A DNA stretch of 64,000 nucleotides from Halohasta salina (lineage in GTDB: Archaea; Halobacteriota; Halobacteria; Halobacteriales; Haloferacaceae): positions 1 through 64,000 of the forward strand of contig NZ_JAMZIE010000002.1 of the NCBI RefSeq assembly GCF_024178165.1, in the 5' to 3' direction. The translations under genes and the position numbers were made by a program. The notes under the pieces were generated by a model. That model saw only the letters and a list, made by a program, of their open reading frames with translations, ran no database searches and was not told the origin of the DNA. Positions 17,623 to 26,720 of this stretch are shown piece after piece (within the stretch, counting starts at the first letter, position 1; each line of letters opens with the position of its first letter).

Positions 17623-17725
17623 TGCCATTATTAGTTTTATTTTTTACATATTTACCGCACTGGCAATGGTCGGAATCGGACGAGAGAACAGTTATCTCGG
17701 CAGAACAGTCGGTCGACCGGAGCGG

Positions 17726-19432
17726 CTAGAAGAGCCCCGGCCAGATCACGTACACGCCCAGCGTAGTCAGGAGGCCGCCAGCGACGAGGTAGTAGGCGAC
17801 CGGGATGAGATTGAGGCGCACGACCCGGCCGGTCGCACCGACGAGGCCGACGGTCGCCAGCGCGGCAATCACGTTGTGGATGGCGATGGTGTTGCCGATC
17901 GCCGCGCCGATCGTCTGGGCCGCGACGAGGATCGTCGCCGGCATGCCGAGAGCGGTGGCGACCTCGAACTGGAAGGCGGCGAAGGTGATGTTGCTCACGG
18001 TGATCGAGCCAGCGACGAACGAGCCGATCATGCCGACGACCGGCGCGACCAGTGGGTAGGCCGCCCCGACCGTCGACGCCGTGCTGTCGGCGAGGACGAC
18101 GATCATGCTGGCGTCGACGGCGGTCGTGGCGGCGTCGGTGTTGAGCATGATCTCGACCATGGCGATGACGAACATCAACACCACCGCCGGCGAGACGATC
18201 TTCCCGGCGGCCTCACCCCACGCGCCAGTCACCTGCTGGCGGTCCATCCCGAACAGCGGAATGGCAATCAGCGCGCTGGCGAGTAGCCACGTGCCGGGGA
18301 CGTAGGCCCACCTGATCGCCCCTTCGAGGCCGGTGCCGAAGACGTCCCAGCCGATGGCCAAAAACGGCCCCTGCTGGAGGAACGCCGCGATCGGGTCGAC
18401 GACGCGGGTGGCGATCAACAGCACCGAGAGGATGATGTACGGCGACCACGCCCGGAGCAGTCCCATCGAGGCAATCGACCCGTCGTCGCCGGTGCCGGCC
18501 TCGGATTTGGCCTCCTCACCGCCGGGTTCGATCGTGCCGACCCAGTGGTCGGGCCACGTCTCCCGGTCGGGGAACTCCCAGTCGTCGCTCGGTTCGAGGA
18601 AGCCGGCCCGCAGCAGGCCGACGACGACCCCGCCGCCGAGCATCGAGGCGAACAGCGAGGGGAGTTCGGGCCCAATCAGGTAGGCCGCCCCGACGTAGGG
18701 AACCGCGAAGGCGATCCCCGAGACGATCGCCAGCGGGAGGACGCCGACGGCGGGTTTGAGGCTGCGCTCCTCGCCGAAGAAGTAGACGACCATCGCCACG
18801 GCGACAAGCGGCATCAGGATCCCCAACAGCCCGTTCAACAGCGCCGCATAGATCCCCGCCTCCGCGGAGAACTCCGTGACCGTCAGGCCGGTCCCATCAA
18901 GGATTCGCCCCTCGACGGCCGACAGCGGCTGCTGGAAGCCGACGATGATCGGGGTGCCGACCGCGCCGAAGACGGTGGCGATGGCGTGGCCGATCAGCGC
19001 GGCGATCACCGCCGCCAGCGCTGGGAACCCCAACGCCAACAACAGCGGGGCGACGACCGCCGCGGGCGTCCCGAAGCCGGCAACGCCCTCCATGAACGTC
19101 GCCAGAAAGAAGCCGAGCAGGATGACCTGCACCCGTCGGTCGTCGCTGATCTGTGCGAAGCCGGCGTTGATCCGGTCGACCGCCCCCGAGCGCATCAGCG
19201 TGTATAACAACACGAGCGCGCCGAAGACGATCCAGAGGATCTCGATGGCCGCCATCGCACCCTTGATGCTGGCGGCGGCGATGTAGGTCGGCGGCAGCTC
19301 CCAGACCACGAACGCGATGGCCGCGGCAGTCCCCCATGCGACGGGCATCACTCTGACTGCGGGCCACAACAGCCCGACCAACAGCGCGGCGACGATCAAC
19401 AACGGGAGTGCCGCAAACAGCGTTTCACTCAT
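17726..19432 (-). CDS. L-lactate permease (LctP family)
   Basis: A 568-residue integral membrane protein with about 13-14 hydrophobic segments. Diagnostic LctP text includes LGFFLATFMEGVAGFGTPAAVVAPLL, ALIGHAIATVFGAVGTPII and, near the C terminus, MIGSFVAGSITVSNITFAAFQ plus GAAIGNTIAIHNVIAA. Such carriers import lactate or glycolate with protons. The ATG at 19432 is used; an upstream in-frame start adds a 21-residue arm without hydrophobic character. It shares strand and region with the FAD/Fe-S hydroxyacid dehydrogenase, a natural metabolic partner, though the sugar ABC operon separates them. Confidence 0.9.
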   Translation of the reverse strand: MSETLFAALPLLIVAALLVGLLWPAVRVMPVAWGTAAAIAFVVWELPPTYIAAASIKGAMAAIEILWIVFGALVLLYTLMRSGAVDRINAGFAQISDDRRVQVILLGFFLATFMEGVAGFGTPAAVVAPLLLALGFPALAAVIAALIGHAIATVFGAVGTPIIVGFQQPLSAVEGRILDGTGLTVTEFSAEAGIYAALLNGLLGILMPLVAVAMVVYFFGEERSLKPAVGVLPLAIVSGIAFAVPYVGAAYLIGPELPSLFASMLGGGVVVGLLRAGFLEPSDDWEFPDRETWPDHWVGTIEPGGEEAKSEAGTGDDGSIASMGLLRAWSPYIILSVLLIATRVVDPIAAFLQQGPFLAIGWDVFGTGLEGAIRWAYVPGTWLLASALIAIPLFGMDRQQVTGAWGEAAGKIVSPAVVLMFVIAMVEIMLNTDAATTAVDASMIVVLADSTASTVGAAYPLVAPVVGMIGSFVAGSITVSNITFAAFQFEVATALGMPATILVAAQTIGAAIGNTIAIHNVIAALATVGLVGATGRVVRLNLIPVAYYLVAGGLLTTLGVYVIWPGLF

Positions 19433-19687
19433 CGGAACCCCACAGATAGCCGTGTCGACGGTTCGACGCGACGCCGGACCGTACCCTATGTACACACATA
19501 ACCTATCACGATTGATCCCGGTTCGAGGTATAAATCACGCGTCAGCGGTGAGTATTTCATGGATCTTGTTGATAGAACTGTCCGGCCGACGGCGACGGGA
19601 TGTGAGCCGATCGGACGTGAGTTCGGCAGCCATCGATCGGGGTGTGGCCGGTCGTCGCTCCGCTGGCGGCGGTCGACAGCTAGCCGG

Positions 19688-21517
19688 TCACTTATCCGCG
19701 GTCGCCCGCGGCAGCCGCAGGGTGACACGGGTTCCCGACGGCCGGTTCTCGATGGAGACTTCGCCGCCAAGCAGTGAGACCGTCCAGTAGACCAGCCACA
19801 GTCCCAGCCCCGTCCCGTGGCGTAGCGGGGTCTCCTCGCCGGTTTCGATCGTCGCCCGCTCCTGTTCGGGGATCCCGGCCCCGTTGTCGACGATGATGAT
19901 GTCGACCCACTCTCCGGAGCGGTCGGAGTCGGTCGGGGTGGCGGTGAGTCCGACCCGCGGGGTCGCCCGCTCGTTGTGGTCGGCGGCGTTGTTGAGGAGT
20001 TCGGTCAGCGCCACCCGGAGTCGGCTGTCGGCTTTGACCGCGATGGGATCGATGTCGGCGACCGACAGCTCGGCGTCCGGGTAGGCCGCCCGGAACTCCG
20101 TGGCGACCGTCTCGAACAGCGTCCGGAGGTCGGCGGTGGCCTCTCCCGGCGGTTCGTGGTCGAACAGCGAGTCGATGGTGCCGGCCTTCCGACTGAGAGC
20201 CGCCAGTGCCGCCGCCCGCTCGGCGATCGCGTCGACGAACGACCGGCTCTCGGGGTCGTCGATTCGCTCGTTGAGCAGGTCGGCGTTCCCCTCGATGACG
20301 TTCATCCCGTTGCGGAGGTTGTGGCGCAACACCCGGTTGAGCACCGATAGCTGCTGTTCGCGGAGCCGGCGGTCGGTGACGTCGGACTCGATGGAGACGA
20401 AGTGGGTGATCTCGCCGTCGTCGTCGGTGATTGGCGAGATCTCCTGTTTGACACGGTAGAGCTCGCCGGATTGCCGCTTGTTGATGATCGTCGCCTCCCA
20501 CCGCCGGCCGTCGAGGATCGTCTCCCACAGCTCGGCGTAGAAGCCCTCGGTCTGCTTGCCGGATTTCAGGATCCGCGGGGTGCGGCCGACCGCCGTCTCG
20601 CGGCTGTAGCCCGTCTGGTCGACGAACGCCGGGTTGACGTACTCGATGATCCCCTCCCGGTCGGTGATCACGACCGCCTGACCGACGTTCTCGACGGCCT
20701 TGCGGAACAGTTGGAGCTGCTGTTCGCGTCGCTTTCGGCCGGTGATATCCCGGGCCGACAGCACGACCGCCGTCTCGCCGTCGTAATCGAGCGTCGACCC
20801 CGAGACGTCGAGATACCGGCGCTCGCCAGCTTTCGTGACACACGTTAGCTCGCCGGAGTATCCCTCTCCCGCCTCGGTGACCTGATCGAGGAACGCCCCG
20901 AACGTCTCGTCGTCGCCCCGGATCGTCTCCCGTGGATCCAGCGCGCGGAGCGCTTCGCGGCTGTACCCCGAGAGCTCGCTTGCCGCCGGGTTACATTCGA
21001 TGATCTCCTCGCCATCGGGCGTGACGACGAACAGCGCGTCGTTCGTCGCGTCGAACAGTCGCTGGAACCGCAGCCGGCTGCTGGCGTACTTCTCGCTGAG
21101 TTCGACCGACTGCCGGCGGCGAGCCAGCAAGTTCCCCAGCCGCCGGTATAGCGTCGACCGGTCGACGGGCGCGGTGACGACCTCGTCGATCAGTGGCGGC
21201 TCGGCGTCGTCGGGTTGCCGGACCGTCGTCTGCTCGGACCGCCGGAGGAGGACGACCGGGCAGAACGTCGGATGCTGGTCGGCCTTGCGCGCTTCGAGCG
21301 CCGACCGGGCCGTCGAGAGCCTGCGGTCGCCGACGAGATAGCAGTCGACCGGCTGCAGCGTCTCGTCGGTCACGACCTCGTAGCGGTGCTCGAGCAGTGA
21401 CGTCAGCGCCTCCCGATCACCGTCGCCGTTGACGAGCAGTTGGATTCGGGGGGTGTCGTCGCTCGGCTCCGCGGCCCCCGACTCCCCGACGATATCGTCG
21501 TTCGGCTGGTCCGACAT
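19688..21517 (-). CDS. PAS-domain sensor histidine kinase
   Basis: A 609-residue soluble sensor kinase. An N-terminal receiver-like or pseudo-receiver region (about residues 24-125) is followed by two PAS domains (FQRLFDATNDALFVVTPDGEEI from ~150; FRKAVENVGQAVVITDREGI from ~275). The phospho-accepting region reads LNRVLRHNLRNGMNVIEG (near 395-412), the haloarchaeal HisKA type. The ATPase domain has N, G1 and G2 boxes (LLNNAADHNE, DNGAGIPEQE, GTGLGLWLVYW). No membrane segment is present, so it senses a cytosolic signal such as redox or a ligand. It lies one base after the KaiC-like ATPase gene, so the two are co-transcribed. Confidence 0.9.
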   Translation of the reverse strand: MSDQPNDDIVGESGAAEPSDDTPRIQLLVNGDGDREALTSLLEHRYEVVTDETLQPVDCYLVGDRRLSTARSALEARKADQHPTFCPVVLLRRSEQTTVRQPDDAEPPLIDEVVTAPVDRSTLYRRLGNLLARRRQSVELSEKYASSRLRFQRLFDATNDALFVVTPDGEEIIECNPAASELSGYSREALRALDPRETIRGDDETFGAFLDQVTEAGEGYSGELTCVTKAGERRYLDVSGSTLDYDGETAVVLSARDITGRKRREQQLQLFRKAVENVGQAVVITDREGIIEYVNPAFVDQTGYSRETAVGRTPRILKSGKQTEGFYAELWETILDGRRWEATIINKRQSGELYRVKQEISPITDDDGEITHFVSIESDVTDRRLREQQLSVLNRVLRHNLRNGMNVIEGNADLLNERIDDPESRSFVDAIAERAAALAALSRKAGTIDSLFDHEPPGEATADLRTLFETVATEFRAAYPDAELSVADIDPIAVKADSRLRVALTELLNNAADHNERATPRVGLTATPTDSDRSGEWVDIIIVDNGAGIPEQERATIETGEETPLRHGTGLGLWLVYWTVSLLGGEVSIENRPSGTRVTLRLPRATADK

Positions 21518-21518
21518 C

Positions 21519-23015
21519 TCACTCGTCTCGTCGGTGGACCGGCGAGCCGTCCATGATCCCTTCGATCCCGTCGAACGCCCCCGCGACCGTTAGCCCGCGA
21601 TCGCTCTCGATCGTCACCCGGTGGAACCGGCTGTCGAAGTCCCCCAGCCGCTTTTTGACGACGCCGATCGCCCGTTCGAGCCGCCCGTCGACCTCGACGT
21701 AGGTCAGAAAGACGAGGTTGTCGGCGATGTAGCTGGTGTCGGTGCTGGTCGCCCGCGGCATGCCCGTGAGATGGTCGGCTTCGTCGGTGATCAACACCGC
21801 GATCTCGCGGTTCTTGAGCACGCGTGTCAGCCCGTGGAGTCGCCTGACCAGACGGCTCTCGTCGCCCTGCATCGAGATCTTGTACCCCGAGAGGCCGTCG
21901 ATGAGGATCACGTCGGGGTCGTGCTCGTCGGCCTCCGCCAACACGTGCTGACCGAACTCCTCGGCCGACCGTACCAACGGCTCGAACTCGGTCAACCGCA
22001 GCGACCCGCGGTCGATGTGCTCCGACACCGGAATGTCGAGGTTCTCACACCGGTAGCTGAACTGTTCGATCGTCTCCTCGAAGAGGTAGCCGAGGGCCGT
22101 CCCGCCGGCGTCGACGATCCCATCGAGGATCTGTGCGCCGGTCGTCGACTTGCCGACCCCGGTCGGTCCGCTGATAAAGGAGACGGCTCCCCGTTCGATG
22201 CCGCCGCCCAGCAGATCGTCGAGGGCCGCATGGCCCGTCGACAGCAGCGCCGGATCGAACGTGCGGTTCCGGTGTTCGGGGATCACCTGCGGGTAGATCT
22301 CGATTCCGTCTTCGCGGATCTCCAGCCCGTGGGTGCCGTCGATCTGTCCGATACCCCGGTGTTTGGGGACGGCGATCCGGCGCTCGCTCTCGTCGAGATA
22401 GAGGTTGACGATACCGTCGCTGAGCGACTCGAAATCGTCGCCGGTGTGGTGGCCCTCGTTGCCGTGGGTGGTTTTGGTGACGACGGTGGTCACCTGTCGG
22501 TCCCTGAGGAACCGGATCAGCGACTGGAGGCGCTTGCGGTACTGGTACTCGTCGCGTTCGACGTACTGGAGCTGCGTGATCGGGTCGATCAGCAGCCGGT
22601 CGGGGTCGGTCGCCTCGATGACCTCCTTGATGTCCTTGGTGAACCGTTCGGACTCGATCTCGGTGGTCTCGACCAGTTCGTAGGCGATGTCCTCGGCGAA
22701 GAAGTCCGTTCCCGGTCCGATATCGAGGAACTCCGCCTCGGCGATGTCGATGTTCAACTGGTCGGCGTTGACCACGATATCGCCCTTCGATTCCTCGCCG
22801 TGGATGTAGACGACCGTCTCGCCGTTTTTCAGTCCCGCCTCCAGAAAGTGCTGGCCCAACAGCGATTTGCCAGTGCCCGAAACGCCCTGAATCAGGTAGA
22901 TTCGACCGTGGATATACCCGCCGTGGAGCAGCTGATCGAGCTCCGGAATCCCCGAGCTGACCGGTTCGATCCCCCTGCTCGGTGTCCCGTTCGACTCGTC
23001 CATTAGATCACCCAT
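21519..23015 (-). CDS. KaiC-like double RecA-domain ATPase
   Basis: A 498-residue protein with two RecA/KaiC domains. The first has Walker A GVSGTGKS (about residues 41-48) and the second GPTGVGKST (about 280-288). Each has a KaiC-type GIPELDQLLHGGY or GHAALDDLLGGGI entry motif. In haloarchaea such proteins are called circadian-clock-protein-like or RAD55-family ATPases. They often partner with histidine kinases in signalling, and this one has a PAS kinase one base downstream. The start at 23015 (MGDLMDESNG) is preferred; another ATG lies 4 codons in, and longer upstream starts have no conserved text. Confidence 0.88.
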   Translation of the reverse strand: MGDLMDESNGTPSRGIEPVSSGIPELDQLLHGGYIHGRIYLIQGVSGTGKSLLGQHFLEAGLKNGETVVYIHGEESKGDIVVNADQLNIDIAEAEFLDIGPGTDFFAEDIAYELVETTEIESERFTKDIKEVIEATDPDRLLIDPITQLQYVERDEYQYRKRLQSLIRFLRDRQVTTVVTKTTHGNEGHHTGDDFESLSDGIVNLYLDESERRIAVPKHRGIGQIDGTHGLEIREDGIEIYPQVIPEHRNRTFDPALLSTGHAALDDLLGGGIERGAVSFISGPTGVGKSTTGAQILDGIVDAGGTALGYLFEETIEQFSYRCENLDIPVSEHIDRGSLRLTEFEPLVRSAEEFGQHVLAEADEHDPDVILIDGLSGYKISMQGDESRLVRRLHGLTRVLKNREIAVLITDEADHLTGMPRATSTDTSYIADNLVFLTYVEVDGRLERAIGVVKKRLGDFDSRFHRVTIESDRGLTVAGAFDGIEGIMDGSPVHRRDE

Positions 23016-23153
23016 ATACGATTCGGTTATCCTGAGTTTACCGTATTTCCGAATAAGGGTTTGGGTCACTGTCTTCCCGGCGGCGTCGACTGTCGTCGAC
23101 CGCTGAAATAGGTTTATTCGACCGACGGCTGTTGTCCCGGCTAGACGCCCTCC

Positions 23154-24008
23154 ATGATCCGGGAGGCCTACCACTCGCTCGTCCATTCGGTGCGGGCGTC
23201 GGCAGCCGGACTGACAGCCGCTCACCCCGCGGTTGCACCCGCGGTCTACCGGCTCCGGGATTGCGGTGCGCGGCTATTCGTCGACGCCACCCGACTCCGA
23301 GTCCGACTCCGCCACGCCGCTCCGACCGATCCCTACCGGCTCTACCGGGTCGACCCCGCAGCGATCATCGACTCGATCTCGTGGCAGGAGCTCACTCCCG
23401 ACCGGGGAGAGGCGATCCCCCACCCGCTGCGGCTCCCGAACTACCACTTCGCCGGCGGGGTGCTGAGCGGCGACTGGGACGTCGACCGCCATCCCTTCGC
23501 CGACTCGGTCGTCTACCGCTCGTTCCGGGCCCACTTCGAGGTCGGCGTGCCGTGGCCCGAGACCGACCTCTACGGCCAGTGTCTCGATACCATCGACGCC
23601 GGCGGGACGCCGTGGGGGTGTACCACTCCCGCCGACGTCGACCGGCGTTGCCGAGAGATCGATCGGCTCTACGAGCGGGTCGACCGCGAGGGGTACCGGA
23701 CGCAGGCCGAGCTGCTCGCCTCGGGGAGCGACGCGCCGCTCGACCACGCCCGGCCCAACAAATACACTCGGACGGTCGACGGCGAGATCGCCCTCGTCGT
23801 CGGCCGTGACGGCGAGCTCCTGTTCTACGACGGCCGCAATCGCCTCGCGATCGCCAAACTGCTGGAGCTAGAGACAGTGCCGGTCGTCATCTTGGCCCGC
23901 CACAGCCAGTGGCAGGCACTCCGGGACCGCGTTGCCGCCGGCGAGCGGTCGCTGGCCGGGGTGCCCGACCGGTTGCAGTCGCATCCGGATCTGGTCGACC
24001 TGCGGTAG
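23154..24008 (+). CDS. conserved hypothetical protein with ParB-like C-terminal motif
   Basis: A 284-residue soluble protein. No firm family is assigned. The C-terminal half contains a ParB/Srx-like pattern: LDHARPNKYTRTVDGEIALV, then LLFYDGRNRLAIAKLLELETVPVVIL (about residues 225-250), where the D-G-x-x-R-L helix and hydrophobic strand resemble the DGxHR motif. The N-terminal half is Arg-rich with LRLPNYHFAGGVLSGDWD near 90-107. A DNA-segregation role is not implied, because such domains occur in diverse nucleases and kinases. It is divergent from the KaiC-like gene and ends directly against a small convergent membrane-protein gene. Confidence 0.7.
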   Translation: MIREAYHSLVHSVRASAAGLTAAHPAVAPAVYRLRDCGARLFVDATRLRVRLRHAAPTDPYRLYRVDPAAIIDSISWQELTPDRGEAIPHPLRLPNYHFAGGVLSGDWDVDRHPFADSVVYRSFRAHFEVGVPWPETDLYGQCLDTIDAGGTPWGCTTPADVDRRCREIDRLYERVDREGYRTQAELLASGSDAPLDHARPNKYTRTVDGEIALVVGRDGELLFYDGRNRLAIAKLLELETVPVVILARHSQWQALRDRVAAGERSLAGVPDRLQSHPDLVDLR

Positions 24009-24221
24009 CTACTCCTCGGCGGTGTCGATACCGAGGGCCTCGTTGAGTCCGCAGAAACAGGTCGTCGCGTTGAAGCCGAGGCCAAGCGCCCCGGCTCCCG
24101 CGACCAACAGCGTCAGGTAGTTCCGATTCCGGAGCGCGCTCACCGCGACCACCGACAGCAGCGCCGCGAGCAGCGCGCGAACGAGCCGATCCGTACCGCC
24201 GACGTTCTGTTCAGGCGTCAT
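24009..24221 (-). CDS. YgaP-type (DUF2892) small membrane protein
   Basis: A 70-residue membrane protein with two helices (ALLAALLSVVAVSALR and LTLLVAGAGALGLGFNATTCF). The opening MTPEQNVGGTDRLVRALL and closing TTCFCGLNEALGIDT match the DUF2892/YgaP pattern NVGG-x-DR ... C-x-C-x3-x-LG-x-DT. The function is unknown; relatives are fused to or neighbour rhodanese domains. A longer upstream frame is basic and unrelated. Its stop is adjacent to that of the preceding plus-strand gene. Confidence 0.8.
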   Translation of the reverse strand: MTPEQNVGGTDRLVRALLAALLSVVAVSALRNRNYLTLLVAGAGALGLGFNATTCFCGLNEALGIDTAEE

Positions 24222-24436
24222 AGCAGTCCCTTGGGTCGACTGGCATATGTAGCTTCGCCAACCCGCAGTCGACGATCGCTGCCTGCCCTCACCAGTCGAC
24301 GCTGGCTCGACGAGCGACTCGTCACTGTGGTCGACCGTCCGAACTGTGTTCCATTCCAAACCGAATTTTTGAAGCGAGATTCTTCAGAGCCTGACCATAC
24401 TTAGATTTATTCGGATGTAGTTTGTCAACAATAGTC

Positions 24437-26188
24437 ATGACTGAGCACTTTGGAATTCTCGCACTGGCACCGCCATTGCTGGCGATCGTGCTGGCGATGA
24501 CGACCCGGCAGGTGTTGGTGTCGCTGTTCGCTGGCGTCTGGATCGGGGCGTTGCTCGTCGCCGGGTGGAACCCCATCGGTGCCACGGCGCTGACGATGGA
24601 CTGGCTCGTCGAGGTCCTACGGACCCCGTTCAACACCAAATTCGTCATCCTGATCCTCTTTATGGGGGCCGGGGCGGCGTTCATCTATCGGTCGGGTGGC
24701 ATTCTAGCCTTGGAACAGACAATTGGCGACCGGGTAACCACCGCCCGCGAGTCGCAGATCCTCACGTGGCTGATCGGCGTCTTCATTTTCTTCGATTCGT
24801 ATACGAGCACCGTCGTCACGGGTAACGCCACGCGCGAACTCGCCCAGGACAACGACTCCTCACGGGAGATGCACGCTTACGCGCTCGACTCGACGACCTC
24901 GCCGGTGACGACGTTCGGCCCGGTGTCAAACTGGATCGGCTTTCAGGTCTCGATGATCATCGTCGGCTTCGAGGCGACACAGGCCACCGTCGACCAGCTC
25001 GGGGTCACCGCTTTCGGGCTGTTTCTCCAGTCGATCCCGTGGAACATCTACTGTTTCATGGCGTTTTTCATGGTCGGCTTCATCGCCATCACCCAGCGGT
25101 TTTTCGGTCCGATGCTGAACGCCGAGTGGCGCGCCCGGTCGACCGGCCGGACGATCCGCGAGGATGCGACGCCGCTGTCGGACGTGTCGGCCGACGTCGG
25201 TGAACCCAGCGATAAGAACCCCTCGCTGATGAACTTCTTTGCGCCCATCCTCGTGTTGCTCGTGGTTGGGTTGGTCTCGATGTGGTATCTCGGCGGCGGC
25301 CCCCAACCCGACGTCGACATCGCGACGGCGTTTCAGGAGACCGACGTCGCCCTCGGCCTGCTGTACGGCTCCTTTGCGTTCATGCTCACCGGACTAGTCG
25401 GCTCGCTGGCCTACCGGACAATGGATCTCGAAGAGGCCAGCGAGGTCATCATTGATGGCTTCAAAACCATGGTCATCGCAATCGCGATCATCGTTCTCGC
25501 CTGGAGCATCGGGCTGGCCGCCGAGAACGTCGGCACCGCCCAGTACATCGTCGACCTACTGGTCGGCAGCGGCGTTCCCGGGAGCTTCCTGCCGTTGATC
25601 ATCTTTATCGCGGCGATGTTCGTCGCGTTCACGACGGGAACCTCGTGGGGGACGATGGCGATTTTGACGCCGCTGGCGATCCCGCTGAGTTTCGAACTCG
25701 TCGGCCCGTCGGTGCTGCCGGTCGTGATCGCGATGCTGTTCGGCGGGGCGATCTGGGGCGATCACAGTTCGCCGATCAGCGATACCACTGTCATGTCGTC
25801 GATCTTCGCCGGCTCGGACCACATCGACCACGTCAATACACAGATCCCCTTCGCCGCGACGGCCGCCGGTGTCACCGTGATCGTGCTCTTCCTGTATGGG
25901 TTCGGGATGCAGAGCCCGTTCGTCGCACTCCCGCTCGCGTTCGTGTTGACGGCCGCCGCGGTTGTCGTCCTCAACAAGCTTGATGCCCGCCGCAAGGGAC
26001 TCCCCGAGGTGATGCCGACCGCCGAGGAGATCGACTCGGGGGCCGTCGACATCGACCGGATCGAACGCGGCGAGGTCGACGGGGCCAACGGCAGTTACGA
26101 CCACCTCTCGGCGATCCCGGCGGTGACCGTCGGCGTGGTCGTCGCTTACCTCCTGCTCGTCTTCGGGTTCGCGATGCTCGGCGGCTGA
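24437..26188 (+). CDS. NhaC-family Na+/H+ antiporter or amino-acid exchanger
   Basis: A 583-residue membrane protein with about 12-13 hydrophobic stretches. Typical NhaC-family text includes TGNATRELAQDNDSSREMHAYALDSTTSPV, TGTSWGTMAILTPLAIPL and GDHSSPISDTTVMSSI (about residues 434-450). The family covers sodium/proton antiporters and related carriers such as tyrosine or malate/lactate exchangers, so the ion is not certain. A TATA-like TTAGATTTATT about 24401-24411 lies roughly 30 bases before the ATG at 24437, consistent with a leaderless message. An asparaginase-like gene follows on the same strand after 33 bases. Confidence 0.87.
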   Translation: MTEHFGILALAPPLLAIVLAMTTRQVLVSLFAGVWIGALLVAGWNPIGATALTMDWLVEVLRTPFNTKFVILILFMGAGAAFIYRSGGILALEQTIGDRVTTARESQILTWLIGVFIFFDSYTSTVVTGNATRELAQDNDSSREMHAYALDSTTSPVTTFGPVSNWIGFQVSMIIVGFEATQATVDQLGVTAFGLFLQSIPWNIYCFMAFFMVGFIAITQRFFGPMLNAEWRARSTGRTIREDATPLSDVSADVGEPSDKNPSLMNFFAPILVLLVVGLVSMWYLGGGPQPDVDIATAFQETDVALGLLYGSFAFMLTGLVGSLAYRTMDLEEASEVIIDGFKTMVIAIAIIVLAWSIGLAAENVGTAQYIVDLLVGSGVPGSFLPLIIFIAAMFVAFTTGTSWGTMAILTPLAIPLSFELVGPSVLPVVIAMLFGGAIWGDHSSPISDTTVMSSIFAGSDHIDHVNTQIPFAATAAGVTVIVLFLYGFGMQSPFVALPLAFVLTAAAVVVLNKLDARRKGLPEVMPTAEEIDSGAVDIDRIERGEVDGANGSYDHLSAIPAVTVGVVVAYLLLVFGFAMLGG

Positions 26189-26221
26189 TCGGTCGACGAT
26201 GACCACGACCCAACTCGGACC

Positions 26222-26716
26222 ATGGACGACACGTACATCCACTTCCTGACCACGGGTGGCACGATCGACAAGGAGTATCGCACACGGCGCGGGACGCGCA
26301 ACCTCACTGTTGGTCCGCCTGCAGTCGAGCGGATCCTCGACACCATCGTCCCCGAGCCGACCTTCGAGTATGCCGTCGAGACCGTCTGCAAGAAGGACAG
26401 CCTCGATGTCGACGCCGACGACAGGGCACAGGTCGCGGCGGCGTGTCGGGAGGCTCCGGGCGAGCAGGTCGTCATCACCCACGGCACCGACACGATGACG
26501 GAGACGGCTGCGGCGCTGGACGGCGACAAGACGGTTGTACTCACCGGTGCGGCCACACCCCAGCGGATGGTCGACTCGGATGCGGCGTTCAACGTCGGCA
26601 CGGCCATCGGTGCGGTCCAAACGCTCGATTCCGGCGTCTACATCGCAATGGGCGGCGGCGTCTACCCACACGACGCCGTCGAAAAACGCGACGACGGACA
26701 GTTCGCCCCGAAATAG
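26222..26716 (+). CDS. single-domain asparaginase-like protein
   Basis: A 164-residue protein corresponding to the N-terminal catalytic domain of type I/II L-asparaginases. The two catalytic blocks are present: FLTTGGTIDKEY (residues 8-19) with the nucleophile Thr, and ITHGTDTMTETA (about 82-93) with the Thr-Asp pair. The ~150-residue C-terminal domain of full-length enzymes, which helps form the tetramer active site, is absent without sign of a frameshift. Such short asparaginase-domain proteins recur in archaea and their activity is not established. It may be co-transcribed with the NhaC-type carrier just upstream. Confidence 0.85.
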   Translation: MDDTYIHFLTTGGTIDKEYRTRRGTRNLTVGPPAVERILDTIVPEPTFEYAVETVCKKDSLDVDADDRAQVAAACREAPGEQVVITHGTDTMTETAAALDGDKTVVLTGAATPQRMVDSDAAFNVGTAIGAVQTLDSGVYIAMGGGVYPHDAVEKRDDGQFAPK

Positions 26717-26720
26717 CTTT

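Noticed and set aside
24009-24359. Longer form of the DUF2892 protein starting at 24359
   Set aside because: The added 46 residues are basic and without homology features, while MTPEQNVGGTDR fits the family start.
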